A DNA stretch of 64,000 nucleotides, from assembly GCA_964017235.1 (NCBI GenBank), contig OZ024938.1, positions 45,854,332 through 45,918,331 on the forward strand, written 5' to 3'. The stretch's first letter is position 1, and every line of letters begins with the position of its first letter. The translations under genes were made by a program, and so were the position numbers. Origin of the DNA: Sabellastarte sp. h YS-2021. Its lineage: Eukaryota > Annelida > Polychaeta > Sabellida > Sabellidae. The notes under the pieces are model-generated. The model saw nothing but the letters and a program-made list of their open reading frames with translations, was not told where the DNA came from and made no database searches. Positions 55,001-62,349 of the stretch are shown here, one piece after another.

Positions 55001-58000
55001 TTGTTTTTTGTGTGAGTACGAGGAATCCTTCGGTATTGCTTCAGAAGGGGCAACGTACTGATCCGAGGAAGTTTGATTAAGTACTAGTCGAGGAGGGAGT
55101 GCTGGACCAACGTCCACATCCATTGCCTCGGACTGTGCATTAGTACTTGACCTCGGAGGCGGTAGGTCCAGATGAGCAGCAGAGTTGCTGGATGGACCAG
55201 CTTTTGAAGCATGAGGCGAGGGATCAACCTCGGCAGACTTTTTAACTGCCAACTCCTCTCGGAGTGATTGAAATGCTTCTAACATGGATGCCTGGAAGGA
55301 ACCCATTTGCTGCTGGATATGTATATTTAAGGAATCACCCAGGGATTTCTCTAGATTTCTTTGAATTTTGTTTTGTAAAACAGTACCTGGGGTGGAAGGA
55401 ACAGCCTTGGCTGGGGTCTTTAGTGATAAAGAACTGAAGGCGAGAGGTTGAGGACGGGGGGGTGAGGTAAAGAGGTTATCGGCAGCACTCTCAAGGTCTG
55501 CATTAGAACCAGTAAAAGAGTCCCCATCGCCTTCACCCAAGAGATTTAGTTCATCTTTGGAACTAGTTTCCGCTTTTTGCTTTTTTAAGTACCGCTTCCT
55601 GTTTTGAATTTTTTGCAATTGTTCATCAGAGAGAGACGTGCAAATATGGCAGGGTGCTTCAAAAGTGACACAGGGGTCATCTCCCTTGCCAGCCTCCTTA
55701 CAGGTAGGGCAGTAATTATGAGTATCAAAACTGAAGCAAAAATGGCGGCATTTCTGAGCTCTCGGTTTGTCTGTTTGCTTGATGAAGAGACATTTTAACG
55801 CAATAAAAAGACGTACAATTGAAATTGCCTGAACCGAGAAAACTCAAAACACACGGATTGTAAGGAAAATACTTAAGTTGTGAAATTAAAAATTTTACAG
55901 TATAATCTATGAAATATATTTAAAGAAATATCCAAATATCTCCAACAATACGTGAATACTGAGAAATAAAAGAAAATGTCTGTATATTTACAAACTGCTA
56001 CCAGTCATCGTGGCCAACGAGAAAGTAGGACAATTGGTCAGAAGTTATCACGTGACGACAACTACCAGTATATCCGGTGGCTAACAAGAACGATCTTTTT
56101 TTCTAAGACGTTGGCCCCGGGTGTGGCAACCCGAGAACAGCATTAAGTCCCACATGGTAAGCTATTGTAGCGTAATAAAAAGTGAAGTTTACAAACAACA
56201 TCCCAGCATTATGCAATGACATCTGCAACTTTGTTTTAATGAGCAAAAAATGTCTTTAAGATGACTGTTGTAACCATCTAGTTAGTGCAGTGGTAACATA
56301 CTTGTCTCCCACATTTGTGGTCTGTGGTTCATACCCTGGACCCTATGTGGGACAGTTGGCAGTTGCTTACTGATAGTCGGCAGTTTACAGCAGAGAAACT
56401 TAACCAACTGTACAAACTGGTATCCTCTGCCCATAAATCTACCCATCATGATATGACCCTATAGAGTGTTGAAAGTGTGTCAAAACCCAAATAAATAAAT
56501 AAGTAACCATCTAGTTTTATAAATGGAAATCAAATTGCTTACATAATGAAAACTTGATGAAACTATGAAGAATAGTTGTCATTTGAGTGATGATGAATGA
56601 AATATCTGTATATTGTGGCAGATTAAGACATAATTCAATGTATCTGCCTGGTGGATGCAATACAATGTTATTATTATTATTATTATGTATTTATACTCAG
56701 CGCAATATCTTCATGTACTACAGGACTCAAAGCGCTATTTAACCAATCCAACTATACAGGTACAGCCCCAACTCACAAGTAACTGACATTCCCCTAACTT
56801 GAAGATAGAGACTCAAGGATGACCATTTATCAACGTCCTTGAGGTTCTTTAACCTGCCACTGGGGATAGGACCCAATGACGGAGGACCGCCATTTTAAGT
56901 GGTCATCCGAGCCACTATGTATCTGCCTGTACCTGGGATTGAACCCACGTCCTCTGAGTTCCTAGACAAGTGTGTTACCCGCTAGGCCACAGTGGCAGAT
57001 TTATCTTACCTTGAGCATATTGTCCATGACAACAGCTCCATTAAGTTCCTTCATTGCCTCCTCTGCGGCTTCTATTGAGGTATACTTTGCAAAGCCATAC
57101 CTCTTGTCTGGAAAGTATACATTTAAACCAAGGAATTAGTTACGGCATATACATATCAACTAGCGACAGGTAGATAGGCCTGGTGTCTTGGTATCTGGAG
57201 CATTTGAATGAAATACCATGATGAGCTTTTACAACCGCAATTTTGCTTGTTAGCACACAGAATTGAAGATGATCTTAAAGTAGTGCACTCAAACCACCAA
57301 TCTGAAGAAATTATCAGCTTTTATCCCATACTGGTATGCATCTGCAGACTTTTATAGCCATTTTGTTCAGCAGAACTGCTACGTTTGGGTAAATAAGTTA
57401 CGACACTTCATAACCTCTATCTCTCTTGTCGTCACATATAACTGAAAGAAAACTTGAAATATTGGAAACAAATCAGAAATCTGAAGAAATTGCACACTTT
57501 TATTGTATATTTCTGTGCATTTACTGACTCCTCTTGCTATATTGTTGTGAGGAAATGTCCATGTTTTGGTTTCACGAGCTCTGCTTCATATCAGTGACCT
57601 GTTCTATTGGGGTGTAATAAAACATGGAGTCAAGAATTAGAATGGCTTTGCATTGGCGATCTCCTAATCTGCACATTTTTGATACCGACCCATCTCAGAT
57701 GCGATTAAATGGGAAGGTTTTTGTCCCAGGACAAAAATCTCATTAAATTTCACCTTTGGCATGTATTATCTAAATGACTAAACAAACCCAAGTGGCTGGT
57801 GAGGTATTGCCTATCATCCGACAGTGAAATCCTCTAGGGCTGCTAACGGTTACCTGAGCCTCGAATAGACATGTTGGTCTCTGATAGGACTCGAGTCCAT
57901 TTTAACTACTCGATTACTCACAAGGTATTATATTATCACCTGCGTAATGAAATGTTAGTGTAAAATACTACATTTCTGCATTCCTGTCACATAATATCAA

Positions 58001-58943
58001 TTAAAGTTGTGGTTTTCGCTTAAAAACATATTATTTACTCCATATTCTCTAATATCTGGTTAAATAGCAGACATTTTTCATCAAATGTTTCGTTACTGGA
58101 ATCAACTATTTGTTTACAGAAGCATTCTAATGGTAGGTACTAAATCTTGCGGTTACTCTAATACGGGCCGGTTGTCAGAGGGCAAGTACTTGGGGCTGTT
58201 TTTTTACCACCCGTCCCAGCCCTAAAATCCACTCCAAACCTTTATATTCACTGCAGTATTATAGCTTTGACATGTATGTTTATTATCTGGCATTTGCCAT
58301 ATGTATGGTACGACGTTTACTTTAGCACCATATTTGACTGACGAATGACCGACTTTAAATGCTCTTTGACCTCTTCACTTTGGGCCTTAAAAGCAAAACT
58401 TTTCCCGTACTTTATTATCTGCTACTCCCCATATTTAACCTGAGTAGCTGGAAATACTAAGTTGTTTATTTTTTAATGGCTCTCTGGCGCCACTTTCTAA
58501 GGATACCGTAGCCATTTTTATTCCAAATAAACCTCATCCCCCTAATACAGAGAGTTAAGGACATATTGTCTGGTGTGAAAATTTTTTTAAATATATAGTA
58601 CAAGAGTAACGTTCCTATTTTCTAACCTAGCATATGAGCAGACTCCCTAATCAACATTTATCAATCCCTCACACAAAAATTAATATATATAGTTTCATAA
58701 CTCACTGGGTAGCCAGTTGAAATCAATCAGACCACCAAATCGGCAGCAGATATTTTCCATGGCCTGATCTGGAGGAAGCTGAGGTCCAGGCATGCTCAGT
58801 ATGAATATTTTACCAGCTACCTCAGTTCCTGGGTCAGCCTTGGGCTTCCTGGCTGGCAGACTTTTGTTGCAAAACATGGAGACATCTTCCTGGTTGAAGC
58901 CACCGGCACCGGCACCCGCACCAGAACTGATCACTTCGCTTAC
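49072..58943 (-). CDS. RBM45: RBM45-like RNA-binding protein, last three coding exons (5' part not found)
   Basis: Exons: 58,706-58,943, 57,010-57,107 and 49,072-49,137 (TAG stop at 49,072). Phases 1 and 0 join cleanly and give 133 residues. The protein has a Gly/Ala stretch, a KSLPARKPKAD linker, and an RRM: KIFILSMPGPQLPPDQAMEN, CCRFGGLIDFNWLP, RYGFAKYTSIEAAEEAMKEL, NGAVVMDNMLKVEI. It ends in a basic KKRPRFN tail, probably a nuclear localisation signal. This order and the ENxxCRFG..ID...LP.K..G..KY pattern resemble the last RRM and KRQR tail of RBM45, a nuclear RNA-binding protein. Upstream exons with earlier RRMs must lie beyond 58,943 and probably outside the window. The last intron (7.9 kb) houses DIRS 4 and two SINEs. 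Orthology rests on reading by eye. Confidence 0.8.
50111..50127. repeat. 17-bp motif next to the internal complementary region
   Basis: CGGGGAGGCAGGGTGGG lies between the left terminal repeat and the internal complementary region. Element 3 has CGGGGAGGTAGGGTGGG at the same place (36,181-36,197), although the neighbouring terminal repeats differ. Confidence 0.85.
50598..52286 (-). CDS. DIRS 4 tyrosine recombinase
   Basis: 562-codon frame. The recombinase proper begins near residue 190 (GFSVEVAERIAAP) with an SAM-like core-binding part (STRTIYRSKWALFEKWC, then ISDFFMYLYQ), and a catalytic half with ASGKRRSEIHAW (first Arg, about 340), HDIRAFAAS (His 473, Arg 476), QACHWKAHNTFTNFYLKDL (His 498, Tyr 509 nucleophile). 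It would integrate circular DNA without staggered cuts. Residues 1 to about 185 are read in a frame that overlaps the methyltransferase-like region and have no recognisable domain, so the true start is probably internal or reached by frameshift. All catalytic residues are present. Confidence 0.92.
   Translation of the reverse strand: MRSPVENHDLVPSLPYNIESQAHSRVSECDGRPPIQVQPSAVNRMVPAPSGLQANLPKVVHPSCRLIRHSPESQTPSICVSYPRPKGLEHRCSEHKLDQPHGLRLPSYGSPSQGDPKDQAMPLPDHRDSPRLARDALVLGPSAALNRDPTTTPSVNDPTQTVPQLCVPQQSATAEPPRLVSRSGQLQEQGFSVEVAERIAAPQRSSTRTIYRSKWALFEKWCRENSVDFSTPSVKQISDFFMYLYQDLNRRPSTIDGYRTAIVDTLGPTAQHIAHNADLHRLLSSFHRDRPKSSRNLPKWNLSVVLNELTKAPFEPMKDSDLKHLTLKTAFLLALASGKRRSEIHAWVANKVANLGQWEKVALFPSSDFIAKNQLAREGSQSVSPVTIPALTTIVDRQFKEDRTLCPVRALRFYLDRTKDLRGSCSLLFISFKKGHTSDIRPATLSSWLKQTILLCYKQADQQALDLVQVKAHDIRAFAASKAFYGGVSVDQIMQACHWKAHNTFTNFYLKDLTWSDTDNNMYLGPVVAAQQVLDPSPQTSCPRKEKGGMLRVRSFYFSIIR
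51584..52305 (-). CDS. DIRS 4 RNase H C-terminus and methyltransferase-like region (separate frame)
   Basis: This frame continues the RT-RNase H protein after a -1 step near a run of five G (plus-strand C at 52,301-52,305). It reads SAEMCALLWKIMTW, then HIPGCLNVMADLLSR (RNase H end), then HVDLFATHLNHKLPLY, AWNIDALNINW, AYAYPPTALLHKVIQKI, IVIAPGWPGMPWFWDLV and LHAWCLG, the conserved block following RNase H in DIRS elements. Either a one-base lesion or a programmed shift separates it from the upstream frame. Its end overlaps the recombinase frame. Confidence 0.8.
52261..53886 (-). CDS. DIRS 4 reverse transcriptase-RNase H
   Basis: 541-codon frame. About the first 85 residues overlap the end of gag in another frame and have no domain. 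The RT spans about 120-400 with GFYSRLFLVPKP, SSIDLSDSYLHIPI, LPFGLATAPQVF and the active site QYLDDWLI (Asp 295 and 296). RNase H starts IQLFTDASNEGWG (Asp 459), with ELKA (Glu 491) and ATDNSTV (Asp 516), then KQGGT before the frame ends at a stop. The rest of RNase H is in the next frame. A start by reinitiation or frameshift from gag is likely. Confidence 0.93.
   Translation of the reverse strand: MRTSFSKKAPQKILRVFHPTRISPFVAPTRKEAPTGNAPMGAIPLKAVTNPFPREEENPTSEAPGVVFDPTIGEGGVETPLRNDSSKASFSPPVGSRLCSFKRVWLTNKCSQNVLNIITNGYVLPFRSKPNLIRFPLILSEYKAQQKDQALATCIQSLLSKNAIERVENVKSLGFYSRLFLVPKPHQRWRPVIDLSRLNTFLHVEKFKMETPESIRTSLVPGEWVSSIDLSDSYLHIPIHPNSRKYLRFCYKAQVFQFTSLPFGLATAPQVFTMIVKEVKLMALSRGLRIHQYLDDWLIRSQSQEESQRDTQAVVDLTQSLGWIINQEKSELKPTQVFSFVGYEYHLDSALVRPTHERWLKLQDLILRLKSKRVLTARCLMSLIGLLASTEKMVPEGRLHMRPFQFHLKEHWRYPQSLDNLLPWTEAIVAHLDWWQNPSNVMKGADLHPKDHSIQLFTDASNEGWGAHLDQNSTKGLWSEREKRLHINVLELKAVSLALRDFQDQCQNQTVLVATDNSTVVAYINKQGGTQQRCALSCGKS
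53636..55618 (-). CDS. DIRS 4 Gag-like protein
   Basis: 660-codon frame from MQKIQNRKR. The N-terminal half is Ser/Pro/charged and low-complexity (SSEEDHSPVARHRSSKPSR). A central part carries SKWYKVGQPTFQDKIQEL and LNTDFAKI, a conserved Gag core also seen in element 1. A helical region (RALTFLSKSLAHILQREL) follows. The C-terminus is rich in RG/RGR motifs, probably RNA-binding. An in-frame open stretch continues upstream to about 55,840 and encodes a Cys/His-rich block, so the true N-terminus is likely longer. Its last 250 bp overlap the RT frame. Confidence 0.85.
   Translation of the reverse strand: MQKIQNRKRYLKKQKAETSSKDELNLLGEGDGDSFTGSNADLESAADNLFTSPPRPQPLAFSSLSLKTPAKAVPSTPGTVLQNKIQRNLEKSLGDSLNIHIQQQMGSFQASMLEAFQSLREELAVKKSAEVDPSPHASKAGPSSNSAAHLDLPPPRSSTNAQSEAMDVDVGPALPPRLVLNQTSSDQYVAPSEAIPKDSSYSHKKQSHRQTVTPSSASDHLDEDSDEPRIHPRPKKHSDKSKHKSRSRYVSSSEEDHSPVARHRSSKPSRAQPSGAASDQDLPQHDPDPPYYREVALSDIPSQYSEEVDTFRRILSLPDPRDSMPRSSTSVLGLDDEKGRQELRPRGPSSILPLSSVIKDAFDKFQHDFKAANLSEGKYVKPPPSTSKWYKVGQPTFQDKIQELNTDFAKICITPRPPGAPVAKVPMPVLKELEHQARQNISTLNFTAAFAKTSSSCNASLEKCQHSIKSTVKKIKSQIQKGANPEKAAKRGYEEVAEYLDFWNKTVLVQHRALTFLSKSLAHILQRELYSMANTGLLRREAEMTLLHPHLGETRRQELRNSSFWDSSLFESQLVKEGEDFLLKKGTSKDSQGFSPYQNKPFRGPHKKRGSYRKRPYGGNTSQSSNQSFPSGRGKSNFRGSRGRFRPHNRGRGRGNPPSQ
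55619..55800 (-). CDS. DIRS 4 Gag N-terminal Cys/His-rich extension without ATG
   Basis: In frame with gag: KCRHFC, FSFDTHNYCPTC, KEAGKGDDPC and PCHIC. The same spacing occurs in elements 1 and 2 after MASPGQ. Here no ATG is in frame: the nearest ATG (about 55,793) is one frame off and meets a stop soon. An acceptor-like TTTTCTCGGTTCAG lies just upstream (about 55,827-55,840). Either one base was lost, a non-ATG start is used, or an upstream exon joins here. Confidence 0.6.
56284..56502 (+). mobile_element. Full-length tRNA-derived SINE (family A)
   Basis: AGTGCAGTGGTAACATACTT (A box region), GTGGTTCATACCC (B box), GGCAGTTGCTTACTG, CAAACTGGTATCCTCTGCCC and GAGTGTTGAAAGTGTGTC, then a CAAAACCCAAATAAATAAATAA tail. 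Perfect 14-bp duplication GTAACCATCTAGTT at 56,270-56,283 and 56,503-56,516. Lies in the last RBM45-like intron, opposite strand. Confidence 0.92.
56672..56998 (-). mobile_element. tRNA-derived SINE (family C) abutting an RBM45-like splice donor
   Basis: On the minus strand: CTGCCACTGTGGCCTAGCGG (A-box region), GTGGGTTCAATCCCAGG (B box), a body with CACTTAAAATGGCGGTCC, and a 3' end GAAGATATTGCGCTGAGTAT followed by an (AAT)n tail. The 5' end lies about 11 bases inside the intron from the GTAAGA donor of the exon at 57,010-57,107. Confidence 0.85.
57108..57834 (-). other. RBM45-like intron, upstream part
   Basis: Intron sequence without recognisable repeats until the MITE at 57,835. The acceptor TATACTTTCCAG precedes the exon. 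Confidence 0.6.
57835..58224. mobile_element. hAT-type MITE in an RBM45-like intron
   Basis: Ends TAGGGCTG and CAGCCCTA are perfect 8-bp inverted repeats. Flanks AAATCCTC (57,827-57,834) and AAATCCAC (58,225-58,232) match at seven of eight. 390 bp. It is the uninterrupted reference for the split copy at 30,497-33,910. Confidence 0.88.
58225..58705 (-). other. RBM45-like intron, remainder
   Basis: AT-rich intron sequence, nothing else recognised; donor GTGAGT next to the exon. Confidence 0.6.
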
Positions 58944-59582
58944 CTGGAAGAATATACACAGCTGACTCTGTATAACCAGAACTTCCAATTTTCAGTATAT
59001 TCGGTTCTAGTTATGGGTAACTTCCATTTACACCAACAACAATATTGTATTTTTCTCATTTTCGGACCTCAATATTGGTTCCACTGAAACCAGACTTCAA
59101 GTTAAACTGGTCCTACTTATAGCAACAAGTATATTTAGGTAGAGCTGAAACGATCAGCAAAATTTGCAGCTGGGTAGTTGCTTGTGTCAACTGTTGACTT
59201 ACCGATTAACTGTTTTTGAGGTTAAGCATGTATGAGAAATTCCGAAGACCTGTGTTCTGGATGTAAACAACAAAATGGCAGATCGTGAGATATTAGTTAA
59301 GCAAAAAATTCACCAGATTGTTCGGTAAATTGGCTAATAATGTAATATTTTGATATTTTAAAAATAAAATAGAGACAAAATGCTTTAATTTGAAACCTTT
59401 TAAGGTCTTAATCACGACTTAATGCAAAATATTCATAGTTTCAATGATCACGTAAAATCCCCTGTGTGGTGATATACATGAGAAAAGAGTTAACCGATTT
59501 CACAATATTGACTTAGACTAGTGCTTTGATAACCTAATAATCGATTAGTATGAATAATCATTTCAGCTCTAATATTTAGCAG
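58944..59582. other. Presumed RBM45-like intron, nothing recognised
   Basis: No further exon of the gene was found here. Part (about 59,140-59,560) has MITE-like GCTGAAACGATCAG and CAGCTCTAAT ends, but no clear target duplication was resolved. Confidence 0.45.
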
Positions 59583-60300
59583 AACAAGCATTCTGACGCA
59601 TGCATTTATCTCCCGCCATATAAATTAGATGTACTAAAGATAACATATTTTAACAAGGTGCTCTAAATGTAATACTTTTCAAGTTATAATTGATTTAGTG
59701 CATAAAATATAAGTGAATGGCACATATACATACCTTAAAGAAACCAAATAACACTTTATACTTGTGGCAATATGTGTACAAATATGCCGTTCAAAATTTA
59801 CACAGAAAACATGTACATGTGAGCTCTGTCCCTCGCCATTGCGTACCGTCAGAAATATCAACAGCAATGCGCGACGGGACAGAAACTCGGTCTATACAGT
59901 AACAATGATTTTCTGTAGACCGAGTTTCTGTCCCGTCGCGCATTGCTGTTGATTTTATTTTACGGTACGCAATGGTGAGGGACAGAGCTCACATATACTT
60001 GTTTTCTGTGTAAATTTTGAACTTCGGGAAATGATTGCATTTACTTTAAAAGGTCCTTACTATGTCTTTATAGCTGTATCTAGTTTACAGCACATATTGT
60101 TACACTAAACTGGTTTTACAAACCAGGAATTTCATTGGTAGAGAACTGTACAATGTTGGAAGGTTTGTTTACATTTACAACAAGCATTCTGACGCATGCA
60201 TTTATCTCCCGCCATATAAATTAGATGTACTAAAGATAACATATTTTAACAAGGTGCTCTAAATGTAATACTTTTCAAGTTATAATTGATTTAGTGCATG
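59583..60300. repeat. Inside-out MITE copy between 121-bp direct repeats
   Basis: 59,583-59,703 and 60,180-60,300 are identical direct repeats (CAAGCATTCTGACGCATGCA ... GATTTAGTGCAT). Between them lies a relative of the MITE at 22,514-23,000 in permuted order: its internal left part, then its left arm, a 21-bp spacer, its right arm and internal right part. The two ends (CAGAAACTCGGTCTA and TAGACCGAGTTTCTG) thus face each other in the middle. Confidence 0.75.
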
Positions 60301-61390
60301 ATTTCATGAATTTTAATGAATTAAAAATTATTTAAAAAATTCATTAAAAAACTTTAGCATGTGAAAGCTCTCCAAAATGTAGGTGAATGAGTTATTTGAG
60401 AAATATTGGCTATCTGCAATACTTTTAGTGATAATAGGCAGTTACTCATTTTGAGTAGGTGAGTAATTAGCTACGGATCTGAAAATTCACTAATTGAAAG
60501 CTCTCCCAAAATGTATGTGAATGAGTTATTTCAGAAATACTGGCTATCTGCAATACTTGTAGAGATAATTCGCATTTACTCATTTTGAGTAGGTGACTAA
60601 TAAACTACGGGTGTGAAACTTCACCAAGTGAAAGCTCTCCCAAAAGTAGATGAATGAGTTATTTGATAAAAATTGGATATCCGCAATACTTTTAGAGATA
60701 ATTCACATTTACTCATTTTGAGTAGGTGAATAATTAGCTACAGGTCTGAAACCTCACCAAGTAAAAGCTCTCCCAAAAGTAGGTGAATGAGTTATTTGAG
60801 AAAAATTGGATATCTGCAATACTTTTACAGATAATTCACATTTACTCATTTTGAGTAGGTGAGTAATTAGCTACGGGTCTGGAACTTCACCATGTGAAAG
60901 CTCTCCCAAAAGTAGATAAACAAGTAATTTGATAAAAATTGGATATCCACAATACTTTTAGAGATAATTAGCATTTACTCATTTTGAGTAGGTGAATAAT
61001 TAGCTACGGGTCTGAAACTTCACCAAGTGAAAGCTCTTCCAAAAGTAGGTGAATGAGTTATTTAAGAAAAATTGGATATCCCCAATACTTTTAGGGATAA
61101 TTCACATTTACTCATTTTGAGTAGGTGAGTAATTAGCTACGGGTCTGGAACTTCACCATGTGAAAGCTCTCCTAAAATCAGATGAATGAGTTATTTGGTA
61201 AAAATTGGATATCCGCAATACTTTTAGAGATAATTATCATTTACTCATTTTGAGTAGGTGAATAATTAGCTACGGGTCTGAAACTTCACCATGTGAAAGC
61301 TCTCCCAAAAGTAGATGAAGCAGTTATTTGAGAAAAATTATGTCATTATTTTGCCACAAATAAGAAAATAGCTATTACTCACTTATGGCA
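60301..61390. repeat. ~134-bp tandem array (eight units) with dimeric variation
   Basis: Units contain GTGAAAGCTCTCCCAAAAGT, AGGTGAATGAGTTATTTGAG, AAAAATTGGATATC, GCAATACTTTTAGAGATAAT and TTTACTCATTTTGAGTAGGTG. Starts lie near 60,365, 60,500, 60,633, 60,767, 60,897, 61,030, 61,163 and 61,299. From 60,767 on, units alternate between TCTGAAACTTCACCAAG and TCTGGAACTTCACCATG, so a ~266-bp dimer is amplifying. Confidence 0.85.
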
Positions 61391-62345
61391 TGCAATAGAA
61401 CCCCAAACTATATGCATATTTGTATTTAAAACATTACTGCTACAAACAATACCGAAAGTGAGTGGACCTGGTCACTCTGATCAATATGCATATTTAATTA
61501 CATTACTACTACAAATAGAGTATCATTCATTTGCGTTATTGTACATACCACTCATCATCATTGATCGTCTGGGTACTAGGTTTAAGTTGACCTTTAACTA
61601 GGCTGTGAGTAAATGGGAATAATTTCAAGAATAAGAATATCACTAAAGATGGAACCTTTTCATTACTTCTGGTTAAATGGAATTTGAACTTAATAGGGTT
61701 CTACATAAATGGAGTAAGGTGATTTTTCTGTTTAAAAAATCAATTATTTAAAATTCTTAATGATTTAATGCGATTGCACACTTTGACCTGTGATTAATTG
61801 AATACACCCCTTTCACCCAACCACTAGTTTCACTGCATGTAATCCATTATACAGGGTTCCCACAGAATTTTGATAACTGGATTCAAGGTCTTTTCAAGGT
61901 CAACAACAACAACAATTCTCAAGGATATATTTTAAGGCACGCCTCCTTTACCTCCCCTTCTAGCCATCCGATCCTCCCACACAATTCTTTAATGTTATAT
62001 GATGATGATTTTAACATTTTATAACCTCACTACAGCAATGCTATTTGTCAGATATTATAGAAAAAGCCATACATAATTCAAGGATATTCACTTTAATTTT
62101 CTTTTAGATCACACTTGCTTTGCTGAGTCTGACCATAGCCATAAAAAAACTAGAAATAGGCCGCCCTGTTGATAGTAGATGCGAATAGAAACAGGATAGC
62201 ATAGAAGAACACACATTATCATGTGTAATGTCCACCCATGAACCTTTTGCCCAAATTGTACAGTAGTCTTACAAGACCCTGTTTCATTTGTAAAATATAT
62301 CAATGATGCTTAAATATTTGATAGTGTAGATGTAATTTATTTCAG
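61391..62345. other. Spacer between arrays
   Basis: Contains a two-copy direct repeat (TATGCATATTT...ACATTACT(G/A)CTACAAA, near 61,411 and 61,488). No gene recognised. Confidence 0.45.
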
Positions 62346-62349
62346 CTTC

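Larger units (their letters stand above)
49884..56180 (-). mobile_element. DIRS-like retrotransposon 4, near intact (6.3 kb)
   Basis: Minus-strand order: inverted terminal repeat (56,015-56,163), gag, RT-RNase H, methyltransferase-like region, tyrosine recombinase, internal complementary region (50,135-50,239), inverted terminal repeat (49,927-50,075). The internal region contains the complement of the left outer end (49,885-49,945) followed directly by a copy of the right outer end (complement of 56,137-56,180), the diagnostic DIRS arrangement used to rebuild ends from a circular intermediate. There is no integrase, protease or LTR. Long open frames and few lesions suggest a young insertion; one or two frame discontinuities exist. 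It lies in the last RBM45-like intron, same strand as the gene. Confidence 0.93.

Noticed and set aside
61850-61930. Possible hAT end (CAGGGTTCCCACAGA)
   Set aside because: Only one end is visible; no inverted partner or target duplication was found.
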